DNA of 64,000 nucleotides. It comes from Patescibacteria group bacterium. GTDB taxonomy: Bacteria; Patescibacteria; Paceibacteria; Paceibacterales; UBA10102. The stretch covers positions 504,580 to 568,579 of the forward strand of contig JANBVJ010000001.1 in the NCBI GenBank assembly GCA_024239055.1, in the 5' to 3' direction. Within the stretch, counting starts at the first letter, position 1; each line of letters starts with the position of its first letter. The position numbers and the translations under genes are program-made. Positions 1-7,882 of the stretch are shown piece by piece. The notes under the pieces are model-generated. The model was not told the DNA's origin. It searched no databases and saw only the letters and a program-made list of their open reading frames with translations.

Positions 1-893
1 TTGAGATGGATAATAATAGCACTGTGATTGGTAACGTTTACAGCAATGGTCCAATTGAGGGAGATAATGGAGCTGAGATTACGGGATCCGTGGTTGTGGC
101 GGGGGATGCTTTAAGCGATAACGAGATTGAGGATGTAAGTATTAGCGGGAATGCTGCAGCTCCATCGTTTGACGACTGCAGTGTAGGAGGAGATATTACC
201 TTTGTGACTGGCGGGGAAGTGGATGACTGCCCTGCAGAAGGTTCTGTTATTGAGCAGTCAGACCCCATACCTTCTGCTGATTTTCCTATTGAGCAGGCGC
301 AAATTGATGCATGGAAGGCGGATGCGGCAGCCGGAGGTATTATTTCGGCAGGTGACTTTTCTCCTCCTTCCGGGGATACCGTGAACATTGGTCCTGGGGT
401 TATTGAAGGGGATATGGAGCTGAAGAATAATCAGACGGTGGTACTGACGGGAATTGTATATGTAAAAGGCGGCATTGATATTGATAATGGGGCTTCTGTT
501 GTTCTCTCATCTTCATATGGAAGCTCTTCTGGTATTCTGCTAACCGACACGTGGATACATACAAAGAATAATGGAGAGTTTGGGGGATCTGGAGTTGAGG
601 GCAGTTATCTTATGATGATGGCTCTTGGTGACTGTAAGGGAAGTCCAGGAGGTGATTGTACAGATCATGATGGAGCAATTGATCTTCATAACAACGCAGA
701 GGGAGCTATTTTTTACGCTCCCAATGGATTATTAAACCTTCATAACAATGTGAATGTTACCCAGGCAACTGCTTGGAAGTTAAAACTGTCAAAGAATACT
801 GTTCTTGAATACTCCATTGGGTTGGAATCAGCTTTGTTTGTCTCCGGTCCGTCAGCGGGTTGGGAGGTTACGAGTTGGAAAGAGGTTGAGTAA
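1..893 (+). CDS. PilX-like pilus accessory protein, 5'-truncated by the window
   Basis: The reading frame is open to the left edge of the window (a Glu codon precedes the first Met at position 6), so only the C-terminal ~296 residues are visible. The visible part is rich in Asn, Asp, Gly and Val and shows repeating short strands such as VIGNVYSNGPI and ITGSVVVAG. That pattern resembles a beta-solenoid, as in polymer-forming or PilX-associated C-terminal domains. No N-terminal membrane segment can be seen because it lies outside. The stop is 24 bases before pilM, so it probably ends an upstream minor-pilin or accessory module. The PilX assignment is inference from context and composition; a generic surface beta-helix protein is the alternative. 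Confidence 0.55.
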   Translation, partial: EMDNNSTVIGNVYSNGPIEGDNGAEITGSVVVAGDALSDNEIEDVSISGNAAAPSFDDCSVGGDITFVTGGEVDDCPAEGSVIEQSDPIPSADFPIEQAQIDAWKADAAAGGIISAGDFSPPSGDTVNIGPGVIEGDMELKNNQTVVLTGIVYVKGGIDIDNGASVVLSSSYGSSSGILLTDTWIHTKNNGEFGGSGVEGSYLMMMALGDCKGSPGGDCTDHDGAIDLHNNAEGAIFYAPNGLLNLHNNVNVTQATAWKLKLSKNTVLEYSIGLESALFVSGPSAGWEVTSWKEVE

Positions 894-917
894 TGGTGCT
901 ACAATATCATATATACA

Positions 918-2018
918 ATGAATTTTAATTTTTTCAGTTTAAGACCAGATGCATTTGGGCTAGATATATCAGATCTTTCTATAAAGATTACGAGGCTCAA
1001 GCATTCTCGTAAGGGTTTAGTCTTGTCTTCGTTTGGCGAAGTTGAACTTATGGAAGGTATAGTGAAGGAGGGAGAGGTAAAAAATCCCGATCAGCTGGTT
1101 TCTGCAATACAAAAGGTAGTTAAAGAAGTGAAGGGAATATCCTTGGATACAAAATGGGCTGTTGTATCTTTGCCAGAGGAAAAGGCGTTTTTACAGGTAG
1201 TTCAGTTACCTAAAATGAAGCCGGATCAGATTGAAAATGCCGTGCGTTTTGAATCTGAAAACTATATTCCATATTCTTTGGATACCGTATATCTGGATTC
1301 GCAGATTGTTGCACCTTTAAAAGGCAGCCTTGATCATATGGATGTATTACTTGCCTCCCTGCCTCGTCTGACTGTGGATGCTTATCTTGCCGCCATACAA
1401 AAGGCGGGAGTTCTGCCGCTTGCATTTGAGATTGAGTCTTTGTCTATTGCGCGTTCTATTATTCCAAACGAGGTTACAGCAACTCCTCAGCTTATTATAG
1501 ATCTTGGAGCGACACGTACATCCTTTATTATTTTTGCAGGATCTAGTCTCCGCTTTACCGCATCTATTCCAATCTCTTCTGTACAGTTATCAGAACACAT
1601 TGCAAAATCTCTGAATATTGATGTAAAACAAGCAGAGTATGCCAAGGCTCATTATGGTTTGGTTGGCGTGAATGATCCCGAAGGAAGAGAGGTCTTTGAT
1701 GCTCTTATTCCTCCTATTACAGATCTCTTAGAACAGATAAAAAAGCATATGAGCTTTTACGAATCTCATGCTCAGCATCAGCATCTTCCAGCGCGCAGGA
1801 GTGCCATTAAAAAGGTCTTGTTGTGCGGCGGCGGCGCAAATCTTCCCGGACTCACGGAGTTTCTTAGAAAGGAGTTGGATCTTGATGTAAAATTAGGAAA
1901 CCCTTGGTCTAACATTCTTCCTTCTCCTTTAAGAGAGGTTCCTGGAATGCCATTTAAGGATTCTGTACGTTATACTACAGCTCTAGGGCTTGCCCTTAGA
2001 GGCGTGAGAACAGAATAA
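918..2018 (+). CDS. pilM: Type IV pilus assembly ATPase-fold protein PilM (copy 1)
   Basis: PilM is the actin-like cytoplasmic protein that binds the N-terminus of PilN and links the inner-membrane alignment complex to the assembly ATPases. The 366-residue protein has the FtsA/MreB-type nucleotide-binding architecture: an N-terminal GLDISDLSIKI strand pair, LIIDLGATRTSF in the second lobe and LCGGGANLPGL near residue 300. The start at 918 follows a TACAAT element at 900-905. The gene is directly followed by pilN and pilO (1-base gap, then overlap), the conserved pilMNO order. A second, divergent pilM lies at 38010. Confidence 0.9.
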   Translation: MNFNFFSLRPDAFGLDISDLSIKITRLKHSRKGLVLSSFGEVELMEGIVKEGEVKNPDQLVSAIQKVVKEVKGISLDTKWAVVSLPEEKAFLQVVQLPKMKPDQIENAVRFESENYIPYSLDTVYLDSQIVAPLKGSLDHMDVLLASLPRLTVDAYLAAIQKAGVLPLAFEIESLSIARSIIPNEVTATPQLIIDLGATRTSFIIFAGSSLRFTASIPISSVQLSEHIAKSLNIDVKQAEYAKAHYGLVGVNDPEGREVFDALIPPITDLLEQIKKHMSFYESHAQHQHLPARRSAIKKVLLCGGGANLPGLTEFLRKELDLDVKLGNPWSNILPSPLREVPGMPFKDSVRYTTALGLALRGVRTE

Positions 2019-2019
2019 T

Positions 2020-2580
2020 ATGATTAATCTTCTTCCCCCATCTTTCAAAGAAAGCATTAGACAAGAGGAGAATCTACGTCTTCTTGCGATTCTTCTCGTA
2101 CTCTTATTTTTATTTCTGCTTTCCCTGTCCTTTCTTTTAGTGTCTTTACGCATATTTCTTGGAGGAGAGATAAAGATAGAAAAAGCAAAACTTGTTGTGC
2201 AAGAAGAAACATTGGATAAACACAAAGAGCAGGAGGTTATTAAAAGTCTAAATTGGGATGTTCTCAATACGGTTCGGGTATACCGCAGGCAGGTACAGCT
2301 CAGAGCAGTATTTGCAAGTCTCACTGATAATCTTCCCAATAGTATGATTGTAGAGAACTTCAGCTATACTCCCTCTTCTGAGGTTGTAGTCAAAGAAGAG
2401 ACCAAAATTATTCCAGCAAAGCTTATGTTGTCTGGTTTTGCGCCAACCAGAGAGATTCTCTTTTCTTTCAAGCAGAATCTAGAGACAGATTCCTTATTTA
2501 AGACAGTCACATTTCCTCCATCAAACTGGGTGAATTCTCAAGACATTATCTTTTCAGTATCACTTGAACTGGAATCATGA
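2020..2580 (+). CDS. pilN: PilN-like pilus assembly membrane protein (copy 1)
   Basis: This 186-residue protein begins MINLLPPSF, the short PilN motif that docks into PilM. One strongly hydrophobic membrane segment follows at about residues 24-50 (rich in Leu), then a periplasmic coiled-coil and a ferredoxin-like domain. It starts one base after the pilM stop and its own stop overlaps the pilO start by four bases, so translation is probably coupled. PilN with PilO forms the inner-membrane alignment heterodimer. The family assignment rests on the N-terminal motif, topology and position; overall sequence identity to characterised PilN is probably low. Confidence 0.85.
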   Translation: MINLLPPSFKESIRQEENLRLLAILLVLLFLFLLSLSFLLVSLRIFLGGEIKIEKAKLVVQEETLDKHKEQEVIKSLNWDVLNTVRVYRRQVQLRAVFASLTDNLPNSMIVENFSYTPSSEVVVKEETKIIPAKLMLSGFAPTREILFSFKQNLETDSLFKTVTFPPSNWVNSQDIIFSVSLELES

Positions 2581-3116
2581 TTTTACAATACAAGAAAATT
2601 ATCATTTATGTCGGTGGAACAGTTATTTTACTCTCAATGACCGTCTTTATCTTATATTATTTAGGACAGGGCATTGTAGAGGATTACCAGACCCTTCTAA
2701 TGACAAAGAAGGAAACAGCGCGTATCACAAAGGATATAGAGAATATTGCTGAGTTTGAGAATATTGCCTTGAGTTATGAATCTGAGTTTGTATCTTTTGA
2801 GGACATCTTCATTAATCCTGATATCCCTATTCCTTTTATTGAGTTTCTTGAAAGGGCTTCTCAAGCTTCTAGCCTGGAACTCAGAATCCTAGCTCATGAC
2901 CCTAATAAGATTGAGGGAGATCCTTGGCCATCTATGGATTTTCAACTAACTCTTGAGGGATTTTATCCAAGCTTTATTGAATTTGTGGAGAAATTGGAAG
3001 CCGCCCCATACCTTGTTGAATTGAGAAATCTTTCAATTAGAAAGTTTAAGAGCAGGACAGATAAACCCGCAGGCCATGGAGAGTTTACGTTATTAGTAAG
3101 AACATTTGTAAAATGA
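2577..3116 (+). CDS. pilO: PilO-like pilus assembly membrane protein (copy 1)
   Basis: The 179-residue protein has a single N-terminal membrane helix (about residues 9-32), a coiled-coil stretch, and a C-terminal alpha/beta domain. The phrase DFQLTLEGFYPSFIEFVEKLEAAP is the typical PilO/GspM-like segment in which a residual domain is aligned along the pilus machinery. It overlaps pilN by four bases and the next gene by four. PilO pairs with PilN in the periplasm. The call is from topology, that segment and operon position. Confidence 0.8.
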   Translation: MILQYKKIIIYVGGTVILLSMTVFILYYLGQGIVEDYQTLLMTKKETARITKDIENIAEFENIALSYESEFVSFEDIFINPDIPIPFIEFLERASQASSLELRILAHDPNKIEGDPWPSMDFQLTLEGFYPSFIEFVEKLEAAPYLVELRNLSIRKFKSRTDKPAGHGEFTLLVRTFVK

Positions 3117-3415
3117 AGAAGTTCCAAAACATCATTCAAATAATATTACTGTATATAAGAAGGGCACCAAGAATTATTGGCACACATGCTTTCCCTGTCT
3201 TTCTTTTACTTATTACACTCTCCCTTCTAATCTCAGGTAGTATCTTTTTCTTCACTGTCCTTTCTTTGAGAGATGTGGAGCCTGACATTCAGGGTTCCAA
3301 GACAGCTTTTAAAAAAGAGATGTTCTTGGGTATTTTAGATATTTGGGAAAAGAGAAGTGTAATATTGGAGGAGACAGATACCAAAGTATATGAGGATCTC
3401 TTTGAAATAAGATAG
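3113..3415 (+). CDS. Small single-pass membrane protein ending the pilMNO operon
   Basis: A 100-residue protein with a basic N-terminus, one membrane segment at about residues 28-50 and a short acidic tail. It overlaps pilO by four bases, so it belongs to the pilus operon. Its position matches that of PilP-type lipoproteins, but no lipobox or PilP beta-domain is visible. The second pilMNO cluster also ends with a small one-helix protein (40130-40393) although the two sequences are not obviously alike. Function unknown; a partner of the PilN/PilO dimer is the reasonable inference. Confidence 0.6.
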   Translation: MKKFQNIIQIILLYIRRAPRIIGTHAFPVFLLLITLSLLISGSIFFFTVLSLRDVEPDIQGSKTAFKKEMFLGILDIWEKRSVILEETDTKVYEDLFEIR

Positions 3416-3460
3416 AATTGACTTTGACGCATATTTGCTGTATAATCAGATAGACTTTGA

Positions 3461-3537
3461 GCCTCCGTAGCTCAACCGGATAGAGCGACAGTTTTCTAAA
3501 CTGTAGGTTGCAGGTTCAAGTCCTGCCGGAGGTACCA
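3461..3537 (+). tRNA. tRNA-Arg (anticodon TCT)
   Basis: Full cloverleaf: 7-bp acceptor with a terminal G:U pair, anticodon stem ACAGT/ACTGT with loop TTTCTAA, standard T-arm, and encoded ACCA end. Reads AGA/AGG. Confidence 0.95.
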
Positions 3538-3538
3538 T

Positions 3539-3612
3539 GGTGGGCGTAGCTCAATTGGTAGAGCACTTCTTTGTGGAAGAAGTGGTTGCGGGTTCAAATC
3601 CCGTCGCTCACC
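3539..3612 (+). tRNA. tRNA-His (anticodon GTG)
   Basis: Acceptor GTGGGCG/CGCTCAC preceded by the extra G(-1) at 3539 facing C73 at 3612, which is the histidine identity element. Anticodon stem CTTCT/AGAAG, loop TTGTGGA. The terminal CCA is not fully encoded. It lies one base after tRNA-Arg. Confidence 0.95.
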
Positions 3613-3626
3613 CAAATACAAAAGAT

Positions 3627-3646
3627 CGCCTGTTAGGCGGTTTTTT
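3627..3646 (+). terminator. Intrinsic terminator after the tRNA-Arg/tRNA-His pair
   Basis: Perfect 5-bp stem CGCCT/AGGCG with a GTT loop, followed by G and six T residues. Confidence 0.8.
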
Positions 3647-3648
3647 GG

Positions 3649-3654
3649 TATAAT
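3649..3654 (+). promoter_or_regulatory. -10 element TATAAT for the Nudix gene (leaderless)
   Basis: A perfect TATAAT ends six bases before the ATG at 3661, so transcription should start at or very near the start codon. No ribosome binding site fits between them. Confidence 0.65.
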
Positions 3655-3660
3655 GTGATT

Positions 3661-4071
3661 ATGGAATTACAGGTTGGAGTCAAAATACTATTACAGAATA
3701 AAGATGGAAAGTATCTTCTTGTTCGGCGTTCTCCAGAAAAGTATCCTGAGATTGAGGCAAAGAACTCATGGGGTATTGTAGGGGGACGCATCACCCCAGG
3801 CTCTCCTTTGTTTGAGAATCTCAAGAGAGAGGTTAAAGAAGAAACAGAACTTGAGCTTACACAAAAGCCAAAACTCATTGCAGCTCAGGATATTCTGCGG
3901 ATTAGTGGGAGGCATGTTGTACGTTTAACTTATCTTGGAAGTGTAGATGGTGAACCCAAGCTGGATGAGGAGAATATTGATTTTCAGTGGCTTTCAAGAG
4001 ATGAGCTTACGTCGGCTCAAGATCTGGATATATATTTTAGGGAACTTCTTGATAAGGGGGCGTTCTTTTAA
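3661..4071 (+). CDS. Nudix hydrolase
   Basis: A 136-residue Nudix-fold pyrophosphohydrolase that would cleave a nucleoside diphosphate linked to another moiety. The Nudix box is at about residues 42-65: GGRITPG is followed by REVKEE, which carries the metal-binding glutamates. The consensus Glu after the first GX5 is Ser here, and the late Gly is Glu, so substrate and activity may differ from MutT. I chose ATG 3661 rather than the upstream in-frame GTG at 3655, because the latter lies inside the spacing needed for the TATAAT box. It is a single-gene unit between a terminator and a minus-strand gene. Confidence 0.85.
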   Translation: MELQVGVKILLQNKDGKYLLVRRSPEKYPEIEAKNSWGIVGGRITPGSPLFENLKREVKEETELELTQKPKLIAAQDILRISGRHVVRLTYLGSVDGEPKLDEENIDFQWLSRDELTSAQDLDIYFRELLDKGAFF

Positions 4072-4095
4072 TAATATGGAATACAAAGAGGAAAC

Positions 4096-4118
4096 AAAAA
4101 CCCCATCTGCTACGGGAT
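4096..4118 (-). terminator. Intrinsic terminator of the small acidic gene
   Basis: On the minus strand a stem ATCCC/GGGGT (one T:G pair) is followed by a run of five T. The wobble pair forms only in the minus-strand RNA, which fixes the direction. Confidence 0.6.
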
Positions 4119-4124
4119 TTTATT

Positions 4125-4280
4125 CTACTCCTCGTAGTTATAATCGTTGTAGTCATCTTCTTCATCTTCCTCATCATCCTTATTTTCTAGATTTTCCTCT
4201 TCGGGATCTTCCTTAAGGATGTCATTATCTTCGTCTTCCATATCGAAGATGAAAAAAGGTATAGGGTTATAGTACGCCAT
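4125..4280 (-). CDS. Small strongly acidic protein (51 aa)
   Basis: An ATG-initiated frame of 51 codons reads MAYYNPIPFFIFD and then an almost purely Asp/Glu/Asn tail ending NDYNYEE. A minus-strand terminator follows it, and the codon choice is consistent rather than random, which supports a real gene. The N-terminal aromatic/hydrophobic dozen residues and the highly charged tail suggest a small DNA-mimic-like or ribosome-associated protein, but this is speculation. I do not recognise the family. Upstream on the minus strand there are TATACT and TATAAT elements but no Shine-Dalgarno. Confidence 0.6.
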   Translation of the reverse strand: MAYYNPIPFFIFDMEDEDNDILKEDPEEENLENKDDEEDEEDDYNDYNYEE

Positions 4281-4404
4281 TTTAGTATATTTTTATGTAC
4301 CATATTATTATAAAAAGTATGGATACTATGTCAAATGAGTTTTTCACAAGAGCAGATTTTAGCTTGTAAATACCCTTATTTTGTAGTATAGTTGCACAAA
4401 GTTT

Positions 4405-4478
4405 GTCCCCGTAGCTCAACTGGATAGAGCGAGACACTCCTAACGTCTAGATTGCAGGTTCGAGTCCTGCCGGGGATA
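4405..4478 (+). tRNA. tRNA-Arg (anticodon CCT)
   Basis: Acceptor GTCCCCG/CGGGGAT, D-stem GCTC/GAGC, anticodon loop CTCCTAA, T-loop TTCGAGT. The last pair of the anticodon stem is an A-C mismatch. CCA is not encoded. Reads AGG. Confidence 0.9.
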
Positions 4479-4479
4479 C

Positions 4480-4552
4480 GGGCCGTTGGCGCAGCTGGTA
4501 GCGCGCTTCCGTGGCACGGAAGAGGTCGCCGGTTCGAGCCCGGCACGGTCCA
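4480..4552 (+). tRNA. tRNA-Ala (anticodon GGC)
   Basis: Acceptor GGGCCGT/ACGGTCC, anticodon stem CTTCC/GGAAG with loop GTGGCAC, T-loop TTCGAGC. The G34 anticodon reads GCC/GCT. The CCA end is not encoded. Confidence 0.92.
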
Positions 4553-4558
4553 CATAAA

Positions 4559-4641
4559 GGAGGGTTGGCAGAATGGTTATTGCGCGTCTCTCGAAAAGTC
4601 GTGGGAGAAATCCCTTGTAGGTTCGAATCCTACACCCTCCG
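4559..4641 (+). tRNA. tRNA-Ser (anticodon CGA)
   Basis: Class II tRNA with acceptor GGAGGGT/ACCCTCC, a long variable arm GGGAGAAATCCC and discriminator G. The anticodon loop is CTCGAAA; the anticodon stem contains one T-T mismatch. Reads TCG. Confidence 0.88.
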
Positions 4642-4664
4642 CATTAAGTAATACATTTTATAAT

Positions 4665-5039
4665 ATGCCTAAACTTTCTATTTTTTCAAAACATAAGAAG
4701 TCTTCCTCTCTAAATGTGAGAGAGTTGGCAAAACAGGTAAAAGAGCTTTCCGAACAGTTAGAGGAGACCCGGCAGGAGTTATCTGTTTTTCAGAAGGCCA
4801 TGGAAAAGGCTGTGCAAAAGGTTGCAATTATTAGATTTAACCCTTTTGGTGAACTTGGAGGAGATCAGAGTTTTTCTATTGCATTACTTGATTATGATAA
4901 TGATGGCGTAGTTGTGACGTCTCATTATGGTCGGGATGAGAATAGAGTATATGGCAAGAGAATTAAAAATGGAAAGTCAGAGTATACTCTCTCAAAAGAA
5001 GAGGAGGATGCTGTTACACAAGCAATACACCAAGAATAA
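4665..5039 (+). CDS. DUF4446-like cytoplasmic coiled-coil protein
   Basis: A 124-residue protein. Residues about 17-50 form a charged coiled coil (ELAKQVKELSEQLEETRQEL). A compact C-terminal domain follows with the phrases RFNPFGELGGDQSFSIALLD and GVVVTSHYGRDENRVYGK, which are the hallmark of the DUF4446 family, usually found next to a membrane helix in Firmicutes. No membrane segment is present here. The frame stays open upstream through the tRNAs, but the true start is ATG 4665 because translation through three tRNA genes is not credible. One base separates it from infB. Confidence 0.75.
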   Translation: MPKLSIFSKHKKSSSLNVRELAKQVKELSEQLEETRQELSVFQKAMEKAVQKVAIIRFNPFGELGGDQSFSIALLDYDNDGVVVTSHYGRDENRVYGKRIKNGKSEYTLSKEEEDAVTQAIHQE

Positions 5040-5040
5040 A

Positions 5041-6522
5041 ATGTCAGATGTTGTAGTAAAAACAGATATACGTCCCCCTGTTGTTGTGGTAATGGGTCAT
5101 GTGGATCACGGCAAGTCTTCTATTTTAGAAGCCATACGAGAGGATTTTCGTATTACGGCAAAAGAATCAGGAGGTATTACCCAGCACATTGGTGCTTACG
5201 AAGTGGAACATAAAGGAAAGAAGATTACCTTTTTGGATACTCCGGGACACGAGGCTTTTTCTGCTATGCGAGCTCGGGGGGCCAAGATAGCGGATATTGC
5301 GGTTCTTGTAGTTGCAGCTGATGATAGCGTAAAGTCTCAGACTAAAGAAGCAATCAAGAGTATACAGGAGGCAGAACTTCCAATTGTTGTTGCCTTCAAT
5401 AAAATAGATTTGCCTGGAGCCAACGTACAAAAGGCAAAGAATGAGCTAGCACAGAATGACGTTCTTTTAGAAGATGTGGGCGGAAAAGTGCCCTATGTGG
5501 AGACTTCAGCTACTACAAAACAGGGAATTTCTGAACTCTTAGATATGATTCTTTTGGTGGCTGAAATGGAGGAGCTGAAAGGTTCTCCCATAGGTTTAGC
5601 CACGGGAGCTGTAATTGAGTCTCATTTGGACTCCAAGAGAGGACCTGTTGCGACTCTGCTTATTAGACAAGGAAAGCTTTCTGTGGGAGATATTATTGGA
5701 ACTTCTTTTGCTGTTGGTAAGGTACGGATATTAGAGGATTTTGAAGGAAACTCTATTCCTTATGCCATTCCCTCAATGCCCGTGACCGTGCTGGGTCTTG
5801 AGACTCTTGCACCAGTTGGAGAAGAGTTCTCTGTTTTTGATAGTTTAGATGAGGCAAAGGCAGTAGTTAAAACGAAGGATAAGGAGCAGGTAGTTTTAGA
5901 TCCAAAGAACGAGACCGTAAATATTGTCTTAAAAGCAGACGTGCAAGGTTCTTTGGAGGCGGTACAGCAGGCGCTCCTATCTTTACCACAAGATAAGATT
6001 TCATTTAAGTTTATTAAAACTGAGGCAGGTGACATTACAGAGAATGATGTAAAGTTAGCAAGGAACGGAAGCGCCATGATATTGGGTTTTCATACAAAGG
6101 TGTCTGCCTTTGTTGCTAGCTTGGCAGAACAAGAGAAAGTGCGTATTGAGACCTTTGACGTTATTTATGAGCTTATTGAGAGAGCTCGAAAGCTCCTGGA
6201 GGGTTCTATAAAAGAAGAGATAGTTCGTACGAATACAGGTTCCCTACGAATATTAGCTATTTTTCGAACAGACAAGGGAAAACAGATTATTGGCGGCGAG
6301 GTCTTCCGCGGAGAAGCAAGAAAAGGAGCTGAGGTTGAGATTATAAGGAACGAGGAGATGATAGGGAAAGGAAAGATTACAGGTCTTCAGCGCAACAAGA
6401 AGGAATCAAGTTCGGTACCAGAGGGTGAGGAAGCAGGGTTGTTATATGAAGGAGGAGAAAAGGTTGAAGAGGGAGATGTTCTGGAGTTTTATGTAAAGGA
6501 AGTTCAGAAGCAAGAGCTGTGA
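5041..6522 (+). CDS. infB: Translation initiation factor IF-2 (short form)
   Basis: IF-2 is the GTPase that brings fMet-tRNA to the 30S subunit and promotes subunit joining. All G motifs are present: GHVDHGKS (residues 19-26), DTPGHEAF (about 64-71) and NKIDLPGA. The beta-barrel domains II and IV flank domain III. At 493 residues it starts almost directly with the G domain and lacks the long N-terminal IF2-N extension of E. coli IF-2 (890 residues). ATG 5041 was chosen over the in-frame upstream extension into the DUF4446 gene, since MSDVVVKTDIRPPVVVVMGH is the normal beginning of the conserved core. The stop overlaps rbfA by four bases. Confidence 0.96.
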   Translation: MSDVVVKTDIRPPVVVVMGHVDHGKSSILEAIREDFRITAKESGGITQHIGAYEVEHKGKKITFLDTPGHEAFSAMRARGAKIADIAVLVVAADDSVKSQTKEAIKSIQEAELPIVVAFNKIDLPGANVQKAKNELAQNDVLLEDVGGKVPYVETSATTKQGISELLDMILLVAEMEELKGSPIGLATGAVIESHLDSKRGPVATLLIRQGKLSVGDIIGTSFAVGKVRILEDFEGNSIPYAIPSMPVTVLGLETLAPVGEEFSVFDSLDEAKAVVKTKDKEQVVLDPKNETVNIVLKADVQGSLEAVQQALLSLPQDKISFKFIKTEAGDITENDVKLARNGSAMILGFHTKVSAFVASLAEQEKVRIETFDVIYELIERARKLLEGSIKEEIVRTNTGSLRILAIFRTDKGKQIIGGEVFRGEARKGAEVEIIRNEEMIGKGKITGLQRNKKESSSVPEGEEAGLLYEGGEKVEEGDVLEFYVKEVQKQEL

Positions 6523-6860
6523 ACCAGAGAATTAAACAGATAAATGAATTGTTGCAGCGTGAGGTTGGAAGTTTGATTGCAAAAGAATCAGAACTTCCAG
6601 AGGGCGCTGTTATAACCATAACGAGGGTTGACGCCTCTCCAAACTTGCAACAAGCCAAAGTTTATATTAGTGTAATCCCAGAAGAGCAAAAGGAGAATGC
6701 TCTTTTACTATTAAGAAGGAATATCTTTAATATTCAACAGGATCTGAATAAACGACTGCATATGCGTCCTGTTCCCAAGATTATATGGGTGGATGATAAA
6801 GGAAGTAAAGAGGTAGGGCGGGTTGAGGAGATTTTAGATAATATACAGAAAGAGGAGTAG
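6519..6860 (+). CDS. rbfA: Ribosome-binding factor A
   Basis: RbfA is a KH-fold protein that binds the immature 30S subunit during 16S rRNA maturation. The 113 residues match the usual size. The segments QREVGSLIAKESEL, ITITRVDASPNLQQAKVYISV and RPVPKIIWVDD are typical. It starts with GTG at 6519 in a GTGA overlap with the infB stop, so it is translationally coupled; the infB-rbfA order is conserved in bacteria. Confidence 0.93.
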   Translation: MNQRIKQINELLQREVGSLIAKESELPEGAVITITRVDASPNLQQAKVYISVIPEEQKENALLLLRRNIFNIQQDLNKRLHMRPVPKIIWVDDKGSKEVGRVEEILDNIQKEE

Positions 6861-6863
6861 TTA

Positions 6864-6934
6864 GGCGACATGGCCGAGTGGTTAGGCAGAGCTCTGCAAA
6901 AGCTCGTACGGCGGTTCAATTCCGCCTGTCGCCT
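6864..6934 (+). tRNA. tRNA-Cys (anticodon GCA)
   Basis: Acceptor GGCGACA/TGTCGCC with U73, the cysteine identity base. Anticodon stem GAGCT/AGCTC, loop CTGCAAA. CCA not encoded. It starts three bases after the rbfA stop. Confidence 0.93.
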
Positions 6935-6948
6935 CATATAGTATTCAT

Positions 6949-7033
6949 GCCCGGGTGGCGGAATTGGAATACGCGGGGGACTTAAAATCCCCTGCCGCAA
7001 GGCTTGTGGGTTCGAGTCCCACCCCGGGCACCA
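6949..7033 (+). tRNA. tRNA-Leu (anticodon TAA)
   Basis: Class II tRNA with variable arm, acceptor GCCCGGG/CCCGGGC, anticodon stem GGGGA/TCCCC, loop CTTAAAA and encoded ACCA end. Confidence 0.95.
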
Positions 7034-7054
7034 CGTTAGAAGAGTCAATGCCTC

Positions 7055-7073
7055 GCTCCGCCTCTGGTGGGGC
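7055..7073. repeat. GC-rich hairpin downstream of tRNA-Leu
   Basis: Inverted repeat GCTCCGCC/GGTGGGGC with a TCT loop (two G:T pairs). It sits in a 250-base gene-free stretch whose GC content is above that of the neighbours. No coding frame in 7034-7285 looks real. Confidence 0.5.
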
Positions 7074-7165
7074 TCGGCGACCAAATCGTACGGAGTTTTC
7101 GGAGCAAAAAGAAATCCCCGATTCCGTTAGAAGCAGAAAAGAAAAATTTTAAGCATTTAATTTTT

Positions 7166-7195
7166 GAAACGGAAACTTTTCTAAGTTTCTGTTTT
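7166..7195 (+). terminator. AT-rich hairpin, probable terminator of the upstream tRNA transcript
   Basis: A 13-bp stem GAAACGGAAACTT/AAGTTTCTGTTTT (two G:T pairs) with a TTCT loop. The right arm ends in TTTT. The GC-poor stem makes the terminator role likely but not certain. Confidence 0.5.
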
Positions 7196-7269
7196 CGTTT
7201 TGGATTGACGGTATCCATAAAATAATGTAAGGTGGTGAATCAGTTCTTCTTTCCAAATCCGACAAATTG

Positions 7270-7279
7270 AAGGAGGTGA
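7270..7279 (+). promoter_or_regulatory. Strong Shine-Dalgarno for the thymidylate-kinase-like gene
   Basis: AAGGAGGTGA lies nine bases before a GTG start and supports that start. Near-perfect complementarity to the 16S 3' end is rare in this window. Confidence 0.8.
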
Positions 7280-7285
7280 GTTGCG

Positions 7286-7882
7286 GTGGAAATCGCAATA
7301 AACGGGGTTGACGGTGTAGGTAAATCAACTTTCATGGATGCGACCCTTTCCCACTTTGAGAGGGCCGGGGTACGAGTATCGGTAGTCGATCTTCCGTACT
7401 TTCGAAAGACTCACGGTTTCAGTCGGGTAAGCCCCTATCTGACTATTTGCGGAGAGTGGATAGAAACGCGTAGTCGCTTTCTCTTCGCAACATTCATGGT
7501 CTCCATGGCAGTTCTTTTCTTGTTTGCTAGGTGGCGGACACGGCGGGCACAAGTAGTGATTGTTGAGCATCATCCGCGAATTGCGATGATGCCGTATGCT
7601 CTGCTCTATGGTGGCCGTTTCGGTTTAGTTTTAGCTTCGGCTGTTCGAATTCTTTGGCCGAAGCCGGACTACCTCGTGCTCCTCACAGATGACCCGTGTG
7701 AAATTCAAAGGAGGGTTGTTTGCCGCGGTAGACGCGCGCAGTGGCGACAGTCAGTAGAACGACTGTCATTACTCCAGCAACATATGCTGGAAGCAACAAG
7801 GGAGTTTCCGCGAAGTTATCTTGGGGTAAACATTAGTGCCAGCGAACTGCTCGAAAGTTTGAAGGCAGCGAAATTGCTCTAG
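7286..7882 (+). CDS. Thymidylate-kinase-like P-loop kinase
   Basis: The 198-residue protein begins with a Walker A loop GVDGVGKST (residues 7-15) in the position typical of thymidylate kinases and related nucleotide/nucleoside kinases. A central VIVEHHPRIAMM replaces the usual DR(Y/H) motif, with EHHPR perhaps serving the same role. PDYLVLLTDDPCEIQRR then matches the LID-side strand and helix. An internal hydrophobic stretch (about residues 66-80, FATFMVSMAVLFLF) is unusual for the family. The gene starts with GTG behind a strong Shine-Dalgarno, is GC-richer than its neighbours and is closed by its own terminator, so horizontal acquisition is plausible. Substrate not predictable. Confidence 0.65.
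   Translation: MEIAINGVDGVGKSTFMDATLSHFERAGVRVSVVDLPYFRKTHGFSRVSPYLTICGEWIETRSRFLFATFMVSMAVLFLFARWRTRRAQVVIVEHHPRIAMMPYALLYGGRFGLVLASAVRILWPKPDYLVLLTDDPCEIQRRVVCRGRRAQWRQSVERLSLLQQHMLEATREFPRSYLGVNISASELLESLKAAKLL

Noticed and set aside
4452..4664. Open frame running through three tRNA genes into the DUF4446 gene
   Set aside because: The upstream part is tRNA sequence; the conserved protein starts at 4665.
6955..7152. 65-residue frame over tRNA-Leu
   Set aside because: It is the tRNA and GC-rich hairpin read in frame; no family features.
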